Shown: positions 15,119 through 23,517 of the stretch, piece by piece
Layout of the letters: each line of letters starts with the position of its first letter
Position numbering within the stretch: position 1 is the first letter of the stretch
The notes under the pieces: model-generated
Databases searched by the model: none
The model's input: the letters and a program-made list of their open reading frames with translations, nothing else
Told to the model about the DNA's origin: nothing
Program-made: the position numbers and the translations under genes
Assembly (NCBI GenBank): GCA_009377745.1
Contig: WHTK01000010.1
Location: 47,500-111,499, forward strand
Reading direction: 5' to 3'
DNA length: 64,000 nucleotides
Origin: Dehalococcoidia bacterium
GTDB taxonomy: Bacteria > Chloroflexota > Dehalococcoidia > DSTF01 > WHTK01

Positions 15119-17431
15119 TTAGCGTCCCATGGGCGGGCGCGGACCACGGGGGGCACCGCCGTTGGGGCCGCCACGGTTGCCGCCACCACCACCGCGGGGC
15201 GGGCCGCCACCTCCACCGGGACGGGGGCCGCGGCGGAAGCCACCCTGGCCGCCTTGCATCGGCGGGCGGGGGGAGCGCATGGGCGTGAGGGTGGAGGTAC
15301 GGCGAGTCATCGGCGAGGGGATCTCGCCGGGGTGCTCCTCGTCCAGGTCCTCCGGCGTCGTGCCTTCCAGGATGGCGCGGCGGGAGAGGTTGATGCGGCC
15401 GAGGTTATCAATCTCCAGGACCATGACGGTGATCTCGTCGCCGACCTTGACCACGTCCTCAACGCTGGGGACGTGGTAATCGGCCAGCTCACCGATGCGG
15501 ACGAGGCCTTCCTTGCCGGGCATGATCTCGACAAAGGCGCCGAAATCGACGGTGCGAGTGACACGGCCGGTGTAGGTCTGGCCGACCACGGCCTCGCGGG
15601 TGAGACCTTCGATGATGGCGATGGCGCGGCGGGCGTTCTCCTCGTTGGTGGAGCCGACGAAGATCGAGCCATCGTCCTCGACATCGACGGTGCACTTGGT
15701 CTCTTCGATGATCGAGCGGACCATCTTGCCGCCGGGGCCGATGACGACACCGATCTTCTCGCGCGGGATTTGGATGCGGTACATGCGCGGCGCGTAGCGG
15801 GAGAGCTCCTTGCGCGGTACCGAGATGGCCTCGTTGAGCTTGCCTAGGATGACCAGCCGGGCCGTGCGGGCGCGGCCGACGATCTCCTCGATCTGGGGCA
15901 TGGTGAGGCCGTGAATCTTGAAGTCCGCCTGGACGGCGGTGATGCCGCCCTCGGTGCCGGCGACTTTGAAGTCCATATCGCCGAAGAAGTCCTCAACGCC
16001 GGCGATATCGGTGAGGATTTTGTACTCATCGCCTTCGCCGGTGATCAGGCCCATGGCCACGCCGGCCACCGGCTCCTTGATCGGCACGCCGGCGTCCATC
16101 AGCGCCATGGTGGCGGCGCAGATGCTGCCCTGGGAGGTGCTGCCGTTGCTGCCGAGCACCTCAGAGACGATGCGGATGGTGTAGGGGAACTCGCTCTCCG
16201 GCGGGATAACGGGCTCCAGGGCGCGCTCGCCGAGGGCGCCGTGGCCGATCTCGCGGCGGCCGGTACCGCCGAGGCGGCGGGCCTCACCGACGGAGAAGGG
16301 CGGGAAGTTGTAGTGGTGCATGAAGCGCTTCTTCTCCGCCGGGGAGAGAGTATCGAGCTTCTGCTGCATGCTCATGGGGCCAAGGGTTACCACGGAGAGG
16401 ACCTGGGTCTCGCCGCGCTGGAAGAGACCGGTGCCGTGGGTACGGGGCAGGATACCGACATCGCAGGTGATGGGGCGGAGCTCATCGACGGCGCGGCCAT
16501 CGGCGCGCTTTCCGTCGCGGAGGATGCTGTTGCGGAGAAGCTTCTTGGCGAGCGAATCGACGGCGGTCTTGAGGGCCGAATCGCTGAACTCGTCGGCGTA
16601 GCGGGCCTTGAGCTCGGCAACACGCTCGCCCATGCCGCTCTGGCGCTCGTCCGTCACGGCGGAGAGGATGTCGGCGTCGCGACCGGCGAAGTACTCGGCC
16701 ACAGCTGCTTCGACCGCCGGGTCGACCGCCTTGGTCTTGATTTCCATCTTGGGCTTGCCGATCTCACGCACCATGCCGTCCTGCACTTCGATCAGCTTCT
16801 GGTTGGCCTCATGGGCAAGGCGGACGGCTTCGAGGAAGATGGCCTCGGACACGCCCTGGGCGCCGGCTTCAACCATGATCACCTTCTCACGCGTCGAAGA
16901 GACAACGAGGTCCAGCTGGCTCTCCTGAAGCTGGGAGTAGGTGGGGTAGAGGACGTACTCGCCGTTGACGTGGCCGACGAGGACGGCGGAGACCGGACCC
17001 TCGAAGGGGATGTTAGAGATCGAGAGGGCGGCGGAGGCGCCGATGGTGCCCAGGACGTCCGGGTCGTGCTCCATGTCGGCGGAGAGGACGGTGACGATGA
17101 TCTGGACATCGTTACGGAAGCCCTTGGGGAAAAGCGGCCGCAGGGCGCGGTCGGTCATGCGGCCGGCGAGGACGGCGTCGGTGGAGGGACGGCCCTCTCG
17201 GCGCATGAAGGCGCCGGGGATCTTGCCGACGGCGTAGAGACGCTCTTCGAAGTCGATAGTCAGCGGGAAGAAATCGATGTCCTCCCTGGGGCCGGGGTTG
17301 GCGACGGCGGTCACGAGGACCACGGTCTCGCCGATGGCCACGGTAATCGAGCCGTTGGCCTGGGTTGCGAGCCTGCCGGTCTCGATGATGAGCTGTTTGC
17401 CGCCGACTTCGACGTCATAAATATGAGACAT
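15119..17431 (-). CDS. pnp: Polyribonucleotide nucleotidyltransferase (PNPase)
   Basis: 770 residues. Phosphorolytic 3'-5' exoribonuclease of RNA turnover. Two RNase PH-like halves are visible (FEERLYAVGKIPGAFMRREG; second half RDGKRADGRAVDELRPI, then GRREIGHGALGERAL). A KH domain (VVIGPGGKMVRSIIEETK) and an S1 domain (GQTYTGRVTRTVDFGAFVEI) follow. The tail after about residue 710 is an unusual Gly/Arg/Pro-rich RGG-like extension. It lies downstream of rpsO, the classic rpsO-pnp order, but the rpsO terminator hairpin separates them. A GAAGGGA ribosome site precedes the ATG. Confidence 0.97.
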   Translation of the reverse strand: MSHIYDVEVGGKQLIIETGRLATQANGSITVAIGETVVLVTAVANPGPREDIDFFPLTIDFEERLYAVGKIPGAFMRREGRPSTDAVLAGRMTDRALRPLFPKGFRNDVQIIVTVLSADMEHDPDVLGTIGASAALSISNIPFEGPVSAVLVGHVNGEYVLYPTYSQLQESQLDLVVSSTREKVIMVEAGAQGVSEAIFLEAVRLAHEANQKLIEVQDGMVREIGKPKMEIKTKAVDPAVEAAVAEYFAGRDADILSAVTDERQSGMGERVAELKARYADEFSDSALKTAVDSLAKKLLRNSILRDGKRADGRAVDELRPITCDVGILPRTHGTGLFQRGETQVLSVVTLGPMSMQQKLDTLSPAEKKRFMHHYNFPPFSVGEARRLGGTGRREIGHGALGERALEPVIPPESEFPYTIRIVSEVLGSNGSTSQGSICAATMALMDAGVPIKEPVAGVAMGLITGEGDEYKILTDIAGVEDFFGDMDFKVAGTEGGITAVQADFKIHGLTMPQIEEIVGRARTARLVILGKLNEAISVPRKELSRYAPRMYRIQIPREKIGVVIGPGGKMVRSIIEETKCTVDVEDDGSIFVGSTNEENARRAIAIIEGLTREAVVGQTYTGRVTRTVDFGAFVEIMPGKEGLVRIGELADYHVPSVEDVVKVGDEITVMVLEIDNLGRINLSRRAILEGTTPEDLDEEHPGEIPSPMTRRTSTLTPMRSPRPPMQGGQGGFRRGPRPGGGGGPPRGGGGGNRGGPNGGAPRGPRPPMGR

Positions 17432-17607
17432 GTAACTTATATTCCCTTCGCCCTTATCTTGCCGTCCCCGGGTCTAGAAATTAGGACGGCACTTCGCGCA
17501 TAAGCACGGATCAGCGTCTCGTTGGACGAGACCAAGCTGACTTTGGTTGTGAGGATCAGCCGTCGCGCGGCCACCCGCCTCTCTTGAGGCCGTCTCAGCC
17601 CTTACCT

Positions 17608-17642
17608 ACAAAGAAAGGCCCCCGCAGTTACTTGCGGAGGCC
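17608..17642 (-). terminator. Intrinsic terminator overlapping the rpsO stop
   Basis: On the minus strand GGCCTCCGCA-AGTAAC-TGCGGGGGCC is a 10-bp stem with one G-U pair, followed by TTTCTTTGT. The rpsO stop codon sits in the loop. It probably ends most rpsO transcripts or attenuates read-through to pnp. Confidence 0.8.
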
Positions 17643-17894
17643 GAGCTTCGCGATGATGGCGCGGTAGCGCTCTACGTCTGTCTTGTTGAGGTAGGCGAGC
17701 TGTCTTCGGCGCTGGCCTACCATCATCAAGAGTCCTCGCCGCGAATGATGGTCTTTGCGGTGTACGCGCAGGTGCTGAGTAAGGTGGTTTATCCGCTCGG
17801 TGAGCAGAGCGACTTGAACCTCGGCGGAGCCTGTGTCCGTCGGGTCCTGTCTGTGAAGCTCGATGATTTCGGTTTTTCGCTCTGTTGCGAGCAT
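17628..17894 (-). CDS. rpsO: 30S ribosomal protein S15
   Basis: 88 residues, the full normal length. Binds 16S rRNA in the platform of the small subunit. Typical sequence: [19 protein letters not shown], the conserved [11 protein letters not shown] loop and a C-terminal [12 protein letters not shown] helix. A GGGCCGAAAGGGCC dyad sits just before the ATG; it may be part of a translational control site, as S15 often represses itself. Upstream of pnp on the same strand. Confidence 0.97.
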   Translation of the reverse strand: MLATERKTEIIELHRQDPTDTGSAEVQVALLTERINHLTQHLRVHRKDHHSRRGLLMMVGQRRRQLAYLNKTDVERYRAIIAKLGLRK

Positions 17895-17998
17895 ACGGCC
17901 CTTTCGGCCCTCGTCACTTCTATTCTTACGCGTTAGCGGAAGTCTAACATGGGGATCACAATTGCTGCAATCCTATGGCTCTACGATAAGCGCATGCG

Positions 17999-18029
17999 TT
18001 GGTGTGAGCTCGCGAGAGTGCCCTATACT
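17999..18029 (+). promoter_or_regulatory. Promoter of P-loop kinase gene, probably leaderless
   Basis: TTGGTG (17999-18004) and TATACT (18024-18029) are 19 bp apart, with the ATG at 18039 beginning 9 bases after the -10. There is no Shine-Dalgarno sequence, so transcript and ORF probably start together. Confidence 0.5.
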
Positions 18030-18038
18030 TTCGATTGC

Positions 18039-18689
18039 ATGATCGAGCGCCCGCAATCTCCGTCCCTCAAGGCCGACGCAGAAGATATTCTCACTAGTCT
18101 GGCGCGTCCGGAGCTGCCTCAAACCGAGATCCGCCTCGTGATGATGGCCGGTCTGCCGGGCAGCGGCAAATCGACCGTCGCGCGGCGGCTGGCGCCGGAG
18201 ATCGACGCCGTGATCATCGAAAGTGATGCAGCGCGAGCGACGCTGGCGGCAACACCCTCGCACAATTGGGCCGAGAACCGGCGCGTCTGGGGAGCCGTTT
18301 ACGAGGCCGCGCGCCGGCTCCTCAACGATGGTATCTCGGTGATCATCGACGGCACTAACCTGACTGAGGCAGACCGGCGGCATGCTTACGAGCTGGCAGA
18401 CTCGCATAAGGCGCGCCTCGTGCTCATCGGAGTGACGGCGAATGAGGCCGTGATCAGCGCCCGACTGGCTCAGCGAGAAAAGGAAGAACAATCGCGAGGC
18501 GGAGCCAAGGACTGGTACGATTTGTACCGTCGCATGCGCTCCCATCAGGAGCCGATCCAGCGCGAGCATTTGAGCATCGATACGTCCAACGCGGCTGAGT
18601 CCGAGGTGGCGTTCAGGAGGGTAGTTGCCGCCAGCCGTCCGGCAGAGACGGCGATGGCAGCAGCGCCACGGGGAGGAAGAAGACCTTGA
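18039..18689 (+). CDS. P-loop kinase of the AAA_33/zeta-toxin-like type
   Basis: Start set at the ATG at 18039 rather than 17949 because a TATACT -10 box lies between them. About 216 residues. Walker A GLPGSGKST at about residue 39, then VIIESDAARATL, and a VIIDGTNLTEADRR segment that looks like the phosphate-accepting/lid part of this family. Members phosphorylate small molecules, RNA ends or nucleotides; the substrate is unknown. The C-terminus is Ala/Arg-rich and disordered. The stop overlaps the TTG start of the next gene. A second kinase of this kind lies at 39395. Confidence 0.82.
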   Translation: MIERPQSPSLKADAEDILTSLARPELPQTEIRLVMMAGLPGSGKSTVARRLAPEIDAVIIESDAARATLAATPSHNWAENRRVWGAVYEAARRLLNDGISVIIDGTNLTEADRRHAYELADSHKARLVLIGVTANEAVISARLAQREKEEQSRGGAKDWYDLYRRMRSHQEPIQREHLSIDTSNAAESEVAFRRVVAASRPAETAMAAAPRGGRRP

Positions 18690-19501
18690 GCAGACGAGGC
18701 AACACGACGCGCGGCTCGGCCCGCGGCATCGAACGGCGCGCCGACCGCGAAGCGCGACAGCTGGGCACCGCGCCTCGGCCTCAGCGAGCGCGGACGTCCG
18801 GCGCTTCGGCGAAGAAGCAGCGCAAATTGCCGCTCATCGGCTCCCTGTCCGGTACAACGATCGCCGTGATCGCGGGCGGCATCGTCATCGTCGGCGCTCT
18901 GGTCTACGCCGTTAGTCAGGTCAATAACGTCGATACGAGCGCGCCAGGATGGGTCGAGGCCCAACTCGATGACGACCCCAACCTGCCGGGCCAGTACATC
19001 GCGCCGCATCCCGGCGTGGATGGCGTATTCGACTCCGACACCAATTCCCGGACGGACGATAGGACGCACTTCACGCCTGGTACGGTGGTGCCGATCTGCA
19101 CGGCGGACCAGCTGGCGGCAAACAACTTCAGCAATCCGCTCTGCTACCAGAGCAATCCGCCAACCTCCGGCCCCCACTCGAGCACGCCGATGCCCTTCCG
19201 CGTCCTCGACAACCCGGCGCCCAAGGAGAACCTGGTGCACAACATGGAGCACGGCGGCATTGTCGTCTGGTACAACACGACCAACCAGGCCGCCATCGAC
19301 CAGCTCAAGTCGATAGTCAACGACGAGCTGGGGCGGCGGCGTGCGGTGGTGATGAGCCTCTACACGGGGATGGAGCCGGAGACGATCGCGGTGACGGCCT
19401 GGACGCGGATGGACAAGTTTCCGGTGAGCGATCTGGAACGGGGCCGCATAACGAGGTTCATCGATGAGCACGACCGCCGCTTCAACCCCGAAGGCTTCTA
19501 G
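18686..19501 (+). CDS. DUF3105 membrane protein
   Basis: 271 residues from a TTG start with GGGAGGAAG upstream and a 4-base overlap with the kinase stop. An Arg-rich N-terminus (SRRGNTTRGSARG) precedes one membrane helix at about 52-75 (IAVIAGGIVIVGALVYAV). The external part carries the DUF3105 signature: CYQSNPPTSGPH, MPF, ENLVHNMEHGGIVVWYNT. His and Cys residues in that core suggest a metal or redox site, but no function is established for the family. The next gene encodes a shorter lipoprotein paralogue. Confidence 0.85.
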   Translation: MSRRGNTTRGSARGIERRADREARQLGTAPRPQRARTSGASAKKQRKLPLIGSLSGTTIAVIAGGIVIVGALVYAVSQVNNVDTSAPGWVEAQLDDDPNLPGQYIAPHPGVDGVFDSDTNSRTDDRTHFTPGTVVPICTADQLAANNFSNPLCYQSNPPTSGPHSSTPMPFRVLDNPAPKENLVHNMEHGGIVVWYNTTNQAAIDQLKSIVNDELGRRRAVVMSLYTGMEPETIAVTAWTRMDKFPVSDLERGRITRFIDEHDRRFNPEGF

Positions 19502-19597
19502 CCGGCCAGCTTGCGCTGGACCTGTAGGGCTTCGCTCTTTTCTAGATGGGTTGGATGAGCTTCCAGGTCATAGGCTGCTTAAGGGGCACGGATTAGG

Positions 19598-20266
19598 TTG
19601 TCGCACGTGAAACGATCAGTCGTTGTGATCGCGGTCGCGCTTTCGCTCCTGCTGCTTGCTTGCAGTGGCAGCGATGGTGACAGCGAGCCGGTCGCCACTC
19701 AGACGCAGCCGGCCCCCGTGCCCACCACGTCCCTGGCGCCGCAGCTCGATAGCAGCACCAGCCTGCCGGGGACCTACGTGGAGCCGCACCCCGGCGTCGA
19801 TGGAGTACTCGATACGGATGACGACGTGGACCACTTCGCGAACGGAACGGTGATCCCGTTCTGCACGCCGGAGCAAATCGCGGCGAAAAACTACGGCGAC
19901 CCACTCTGCTACAACAGCAACCCGCCGACCTCCGGTCCGCACGCCCAGAGCCCAATGCCGTTCCAGGTCCTGACGGCACCGGCGCCCAAGGAGAACCTGG
20001 TCCACAACATGGAGCACGGCGGCGTTGTCGTCTGGTACAACACGACCGATGCGGCGGCGATTGCGACCCTGACGCAGGCTGTGAACGACATGCTGCTGTC
20101 AGGTCAGCTGGTGGTGATGAGCCGCTACGTGGAGATGGAGCCGGACACCATCGCCCTGACGAGCTGGACGCGACTGGACAAGTTCGCGACCGGTGAGCTG
20201 AGCCGCCAGCGCGTCCTGGAGTTCGTCGTCAATCACCAGCGCCGCTTCAACCCGGAAGGCTTCTAG
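19598..20266 (+). CDS. DUF3105 lipoprotein (tandem paralogue)
   Basis: About 222 residues. The start is uncertain between TTG at 19598 and GTG at 19607; either leaves a lipoprotein signal peptide (VVVIAVALSLLLLACSG). The DUF3105 core matches the upstream gene closely (NPPTSGPHAQSPMPF; ENLVHNMEHGGVVVWYNTT; EMEPDTIALTSW), and both end in RRFNPEGF. A local duplication that kept the domain and swapped a membrane helix for a lipid anchor explains the pair. Function unknown. Confidence 0.85.
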   Translation: MSHVKRSVVVIAVALSLLLLACSGSDGDSEPVATQTQPAPVPTTSLAPQLDSSTSLPGTYVEPHPGVDGVLDTDDDVDHFANGTVIPFCTPEQIAAKNYGDPLCYNSNPPTSGPHAQSPMPFQVLTAPAPKENLVHNMEHGGVVVWYNTTDAAAIATLTQAVNDMLLSGQLVVMSRYVEMEPDTIALTSWTRLDKFATGELSRQRVLEFVVNHQRRFNPEGF

Positions 20267-20406
20267 GAGCTTTCGCTCGATGTACCTGGCTTCACTCTTG
20301 CTACGGTAGGTCTAAAACCGTAGGGACGAACCTTTAGGTCCGTCTTGTTGAAGGCGACCGGACGCTTAACCCGCGGACGTACTCGGACGGAGCTAAAGCT
20401 GCGTCT

Positions 20407-21195
20407 CTACGTTTGCGCTTCACGTTCTTCGCTGGCCAGGGCGCGTTTCAGCGCTGGATACCCATAGCGCTGCAGCGCGAGAGCGCCCGCGAGGCCAATG
20501 GCCGCCGCTACCAGCCCGCCAGCGCCATCGAGGAAGTAGTGGTTGCCGGTGAAGACGGTGGAGGCGGATTGCGCCAGGGGATGAAGCAGCGCCAGCAGCA
20601 GGACGATGCGGCTGCCTGGATAGGCCATCGTCACGCCGATGGCGAGGAGGATCGACCAGCCAACATGGAGGCTGGGCATGGCGGCGTAGGGATTGACGAA
20701 GAACTGAGTCGATTGGGCCTGGTAGCTGAGGTTGCTGTAGGCCTGCAGGGTGTCGATGAGGCCGGTCTCGGGTAGGAGACGCGGCGGCGCCACAGGGTAG
20801 AGGGCGTAGCAGAGGAGGGCGAAGGCGCCGGAGATCAGGATCGCGTCACGGGCGAAGGTGTAGTAGGGGCGTCGCTTGAAGTACATGACCAGGCCCACGA
20901 CGGCGATGAGCGGGAAATCGAGCCAGAAGTAGACGAAGTTGAAAGACCGGACGAGGAGGCGGTGGTCGATGATCGCGTCCTGCCAGCCTGGCTCCGTGAA
21001 GATACCGAGGCCGCGTTCGAGGTCGACGATGTCGCGGGCGTTGGCCAGGGCGAGGTCGGGCCGGTCGACGACGTTGGCGCGGACGATGAAGTAGAGCAGG
21101 AAGGCGAGGGCAACGAGGGTGAGCTCAGCGGCGTCGCGGTAGATACGGCGGGTCGTGAGGGCGTGGCGTAGGTTCAGGGTTTGGGGGTGAATCAT
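20407..21195 (-). CDS. PAP2-family membrane phosphatase
   Basis: 262 residues with about six membrane helices. The phosphatase motifs are visible: YPVAPPRLLP before, AAMPSLHVGWS (PSLH, motif 2) and GNHYFLDGAGG (NHxxxD, motif 3). This inositol-phosphotransferase/PAP2_3 branch dephosphorylates or transfers lipid phosphates at the membrane; the substrate is unknown. Convergent with the DUF3105 gene. The 140-base gap between them holds a CTACGGT/ACCGTAG hairpin that could end either transcript. Confidence 0.87.
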   Translation of the reverse strand: MIHPQTLNLRHALTTRRIYRDAAELTLVALAFLLYFIVRANVVDRPDLALANARDIVDLERGLGIFTEPGWQDAIIDHRLLVRSFNFVYFWLDFPLIAVVGLVMYFKRRPYYTFARDAILISGAFALLCYALYPVAPPRLLPETGLIDTLQAYSNLSYQAQSTQFFVNPYAAMPSLHVGWSILLAIGVTMAYPGSRIVLLLALLHPLAQSASTVFTGNHYFLDGAGGLVAAAIGLAGALALQRYGYPALKRALASEEREAQT

Positions 21196-21462
21196 TACGG
21201 AACCAGCGTACGGCGTACGGGTACCCGGGGGGCAAGCGTTGGGTATCGGGATGCCAGGTTTGCTGCGCAGCGCTATCGCGATGCTCCGCCCCCAGCCCCG
21301 TTGTTAAGAGAAGTCTGGGGACACCCCCAGACCCCCGCGCATGGACTGCGTCCCCGCTACCCCTGCCTGAGAGTTCACATTGGTCGGCGATTCAACGAGC
21401 GCCCCGTCCTTCGATGGGGCTCAGGTTGCCATTCTCAGGGAGTGCTCTTCGCTACCACTTAT

Positions 21463-21648
21463 GTCATCTGAGCGACAGCGAAGAATCTAAATCACCTCAA
21501 CTGAGATTCGGCCTCATTTGAAGCGAGACTTTCAACTGCATCCTGAGCTTGTCGAAGGACTGGCTGGGCTGCGTGACGAAGAGCGGTCATCCAGACCGAA
21601 CGCAATTCTCCTTCGGAGCGTAGATTCTTCGCTGTCGCTCAGAATGAC
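21463..21648. repeat. 186-bp element bounded by long inverted repeats
   Basis: Left end 21463-21489 (GTCATCTGAGCGACAGCGAA...) and right end 21621-21648, its inverse complement (GTCATTCTGAGCGACAGCGA...), differ by one inserted base. The inside also holds GCATCCTGAGCTTGTCGAAG at about 21539. No ORF of note lies in the 462-base gap 21196-21657. Looks like a small non-autonomous mobile or hairpin element; a divergent relative of one end lies at 24906-24944. Confidence 0.65.
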
Positions 21649-21657
21649 AGGTAAAGT

Positions 21658-23169
21658 TTACTTTACGGACGCAGGTTCTCCCGCCGACTGCAGGATGAAC
21701 TGGACGAGGGTGCGCACGGGGATGCCGGAGGCGCCCTTGACGATGATGCCCTTCTCACGCTCGTAGGTGTCGACGCCGGCGATGTCGAGGTGGACCCAGG
21801 GGGTGTCCTCGGCGAACTCGCGCAGGAGCATGGCGGCCGTGATCGAGCCGGCGGGACGGCCGCCGCTGTTCTTCATGTCGGCCACGTCGCTCTTGATCAG
21901 GTCGAAGTACTCATCCCACATCGGCAGCTCCCAGACCTTCTCGCCGGCGGCGTCAGCTGCCCGCTTGACGCGCTCCATGAGGGGGGCGTCGTTGCCCATA
22001 GCGCCGTAAGCGACGTTGCCGAGGGTGACGCTGATCGCGCCGGTGAGAGTCGCCACGTCCACGAGGGCTGTGGCGCCCTGCTCGCGGGCGTAAGCCAGGC
22101 CATCGGCGAGGACGAGGCGGCCCTCGGCGTCGGTGTTGATGACCTCGATGGTCTTGCCGAGCATCGTCTTGAGCACGTCGCCGGGGCGGGTGGCGTTGCC
22201 GCTGGGCATGTTCTCCGTGGCGGGGACAATGCCGATGACGTTGACGGCGGGCTTGAGCCGGGCGATGGCTCCCATCGCGGCGATGACTGAGGCGCCGCCG
22301 GCCATATCGCCCTTCATCTCGCCCATATTCTCGGCGGGCTTGATCGAGATGCCGCCGGTATCGAAGGTGATGCCCTTGCCGATCAGGGCGATGGGCTTGG
22401 CGTTGCCACCACCGTTGTAGCGCAGGACGATAAAGCGCGGCTCCTGGACGCTGCCGGCCGCCACGCCGAGCAGGCCGCCCATACCCTTCTCGGCCATCCA
22501 GCCGGGGCCGTAGATCTCGGACTCCAGGCCGGTGTCCTTGGCCATCGCCTCGGCCTGGCGGCCCATCTCGGTGGGCGTGAGGTAGTTGGCGGGCTCGTTG
22601 GCGAGGTCGCGGCAGAAGTTGGTGGCCTCAGCGAGGATACGGCCGCGCTCGATGCCACGCTCTAGGGCGGGCAGCTTGGCGGCGTCGTGTTCGACGATGG
22701 TCAGGCTATCGAGCTCGCCGTCTTCGTCCTTGGACTTGTGGCGGTTGAAGGTGTAGAGGCCGAGGAGGGTACCTTCGGTGATGGCGTCGGCGCAGTCCTC
22801 AGCCGGCAGGCCGCCGATGCCGGCTCCGTGGGCCAGGACACCCGCGCTCTTGACGCGCTGGTGACGCAGGTAGCGGGCGAGATCGCCGGAGAGATGGCGG
22901 ATGCGGTCGATGCTGAAGCCGGCGGACTTGCCGAGACCGGCGACGACGACTCGGGGGGCCGGCAGCTTGTTGAGCGAGTGGATCATGGTGAACTCGCCCT
23001 GCTTGCCGCGGATATCACCGGCCGCTATGAGGGAGCTGATCGCCCCGCCGAGGGCCTTGTCAACGGCGCCGGTGCCGCCGGCAGGCGAAGTTACGCCCTC
23101 GAAGAGATTGACGACGATCGCGCCGGCGGCGAAGGAGGCGATGTCGCCGGACTGGACTTTGACTTGCAT
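21658..23169 (-). CDS. pepA: Leucyl aminopeptidase (M17 cytosol aminopeptidase)
   Basis: 503 residues. Removes N-terminal amino acids from peptides using two metal ions. The M17 signature NTDAEGRLVLADGLAY is intact, as are LIGKGITFDTGGISIKP (metal-binding Lys and Asp) and DMAGGASV. The N-terminal macro-like domain occupies about residues 1-160. No signal peptide, cytoplasmic. A single gene on the minus strand, next to an inverted-repeat element downstream. Confidence 0.96.
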   Translation of the reverse strand: MQVKVQSGDIASFAAGAIVVNLFEGVTSPAGGTGAVDKALGGAISSLIAAGDIRGKQGEFTMIHSLNKLPAPRVVVAGLGKSAGFSIDRIRHLSGDLARYLRHQRVKSAGVLAHGAGIGGLPAEDCADAITEGTLLGLYTFNRHKSKDEDGELDSLTIVEHDAAKLPALERGIERGRILAEATNFCRDLANEPANYLTPTEMGRQAEAMAKDTGLESEIYGPGWMAEKGMGGLLGVAAGSVQEPRFIVLRYNGGGNAKPIALIGKGITFDTGGISIKPAENMGEMKGDMAGGASVIAAMGAIARLKPAVNVIGIVPATENMPSGNATRPGDVLKTMLGKTIEVINTDAEGRLVLADGLAYAREQGATALVDVATLTGAISVTLGNVAYGAMGNDAPLMERVKRAADAAGEKVWELPMWDEYFDLIKSDVADMKNSGGRPAGSITAAMLLREFAEDTPWVHLDIAGVDTYEREKGIIVKGASGIPVRTLVQFILQSAGEPASVK

Positions 23170-23258
23170 GATTGTCGCTCCGCCTGAAATTAGCGCTGAG
23201 GTTGGGGCTAGTTGGGGCTAATTGTAGCGCGTGAGGGATGGAGGCGAAGCGGGCGGGG

Positions 23259-23408
23259 TACACCCCAGCCTGGAAGGCTGGGGTATGCGGTTGCTTGGGC
23301 GGCAAGGCTGAGAGAGGCAATCGACCCCGGACTGAATCCCAGGCCATGGGAGCGCGTGGCAAGGGTGGGCAAGGAGGGGGTTGGTGGCGACCTAAAGGTC
23401 GCCGCTAC
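23259..23408. repeat. Two short hairpin repeats in pepA-MFS gap
   Basis: CCCCAGCCTGGAAGGCTGGGG (about 23262-23283) and GGCGACCTAAAGGTCGCC with GCTAC attached (about 23383-23408). The second recurs at 33593 and 60361. The rest of the 348-base gap (23170-23517) shows no gene. Confidence 0.7.
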
Positions 23409-23517
23409 AGGCGCAAGGCTTGCAGGGCGCAGTCAGAGGCGGGCGAGAAGGCGAGGCTCATAGGCTCCGTGAATTGGCGCTTGTTCGTTGTGTAAGCCGG
23501 GTTGATACTCAATCCAA

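Noticed and set aside
15911..17503. 530-codon open frame opposite pnp
   Set aside because: Antisense to a clear PNPase gene; such frames are common in GC-rich DNA, and its low-complexity Asp/Gly/Val/Leu sequence matches no family.
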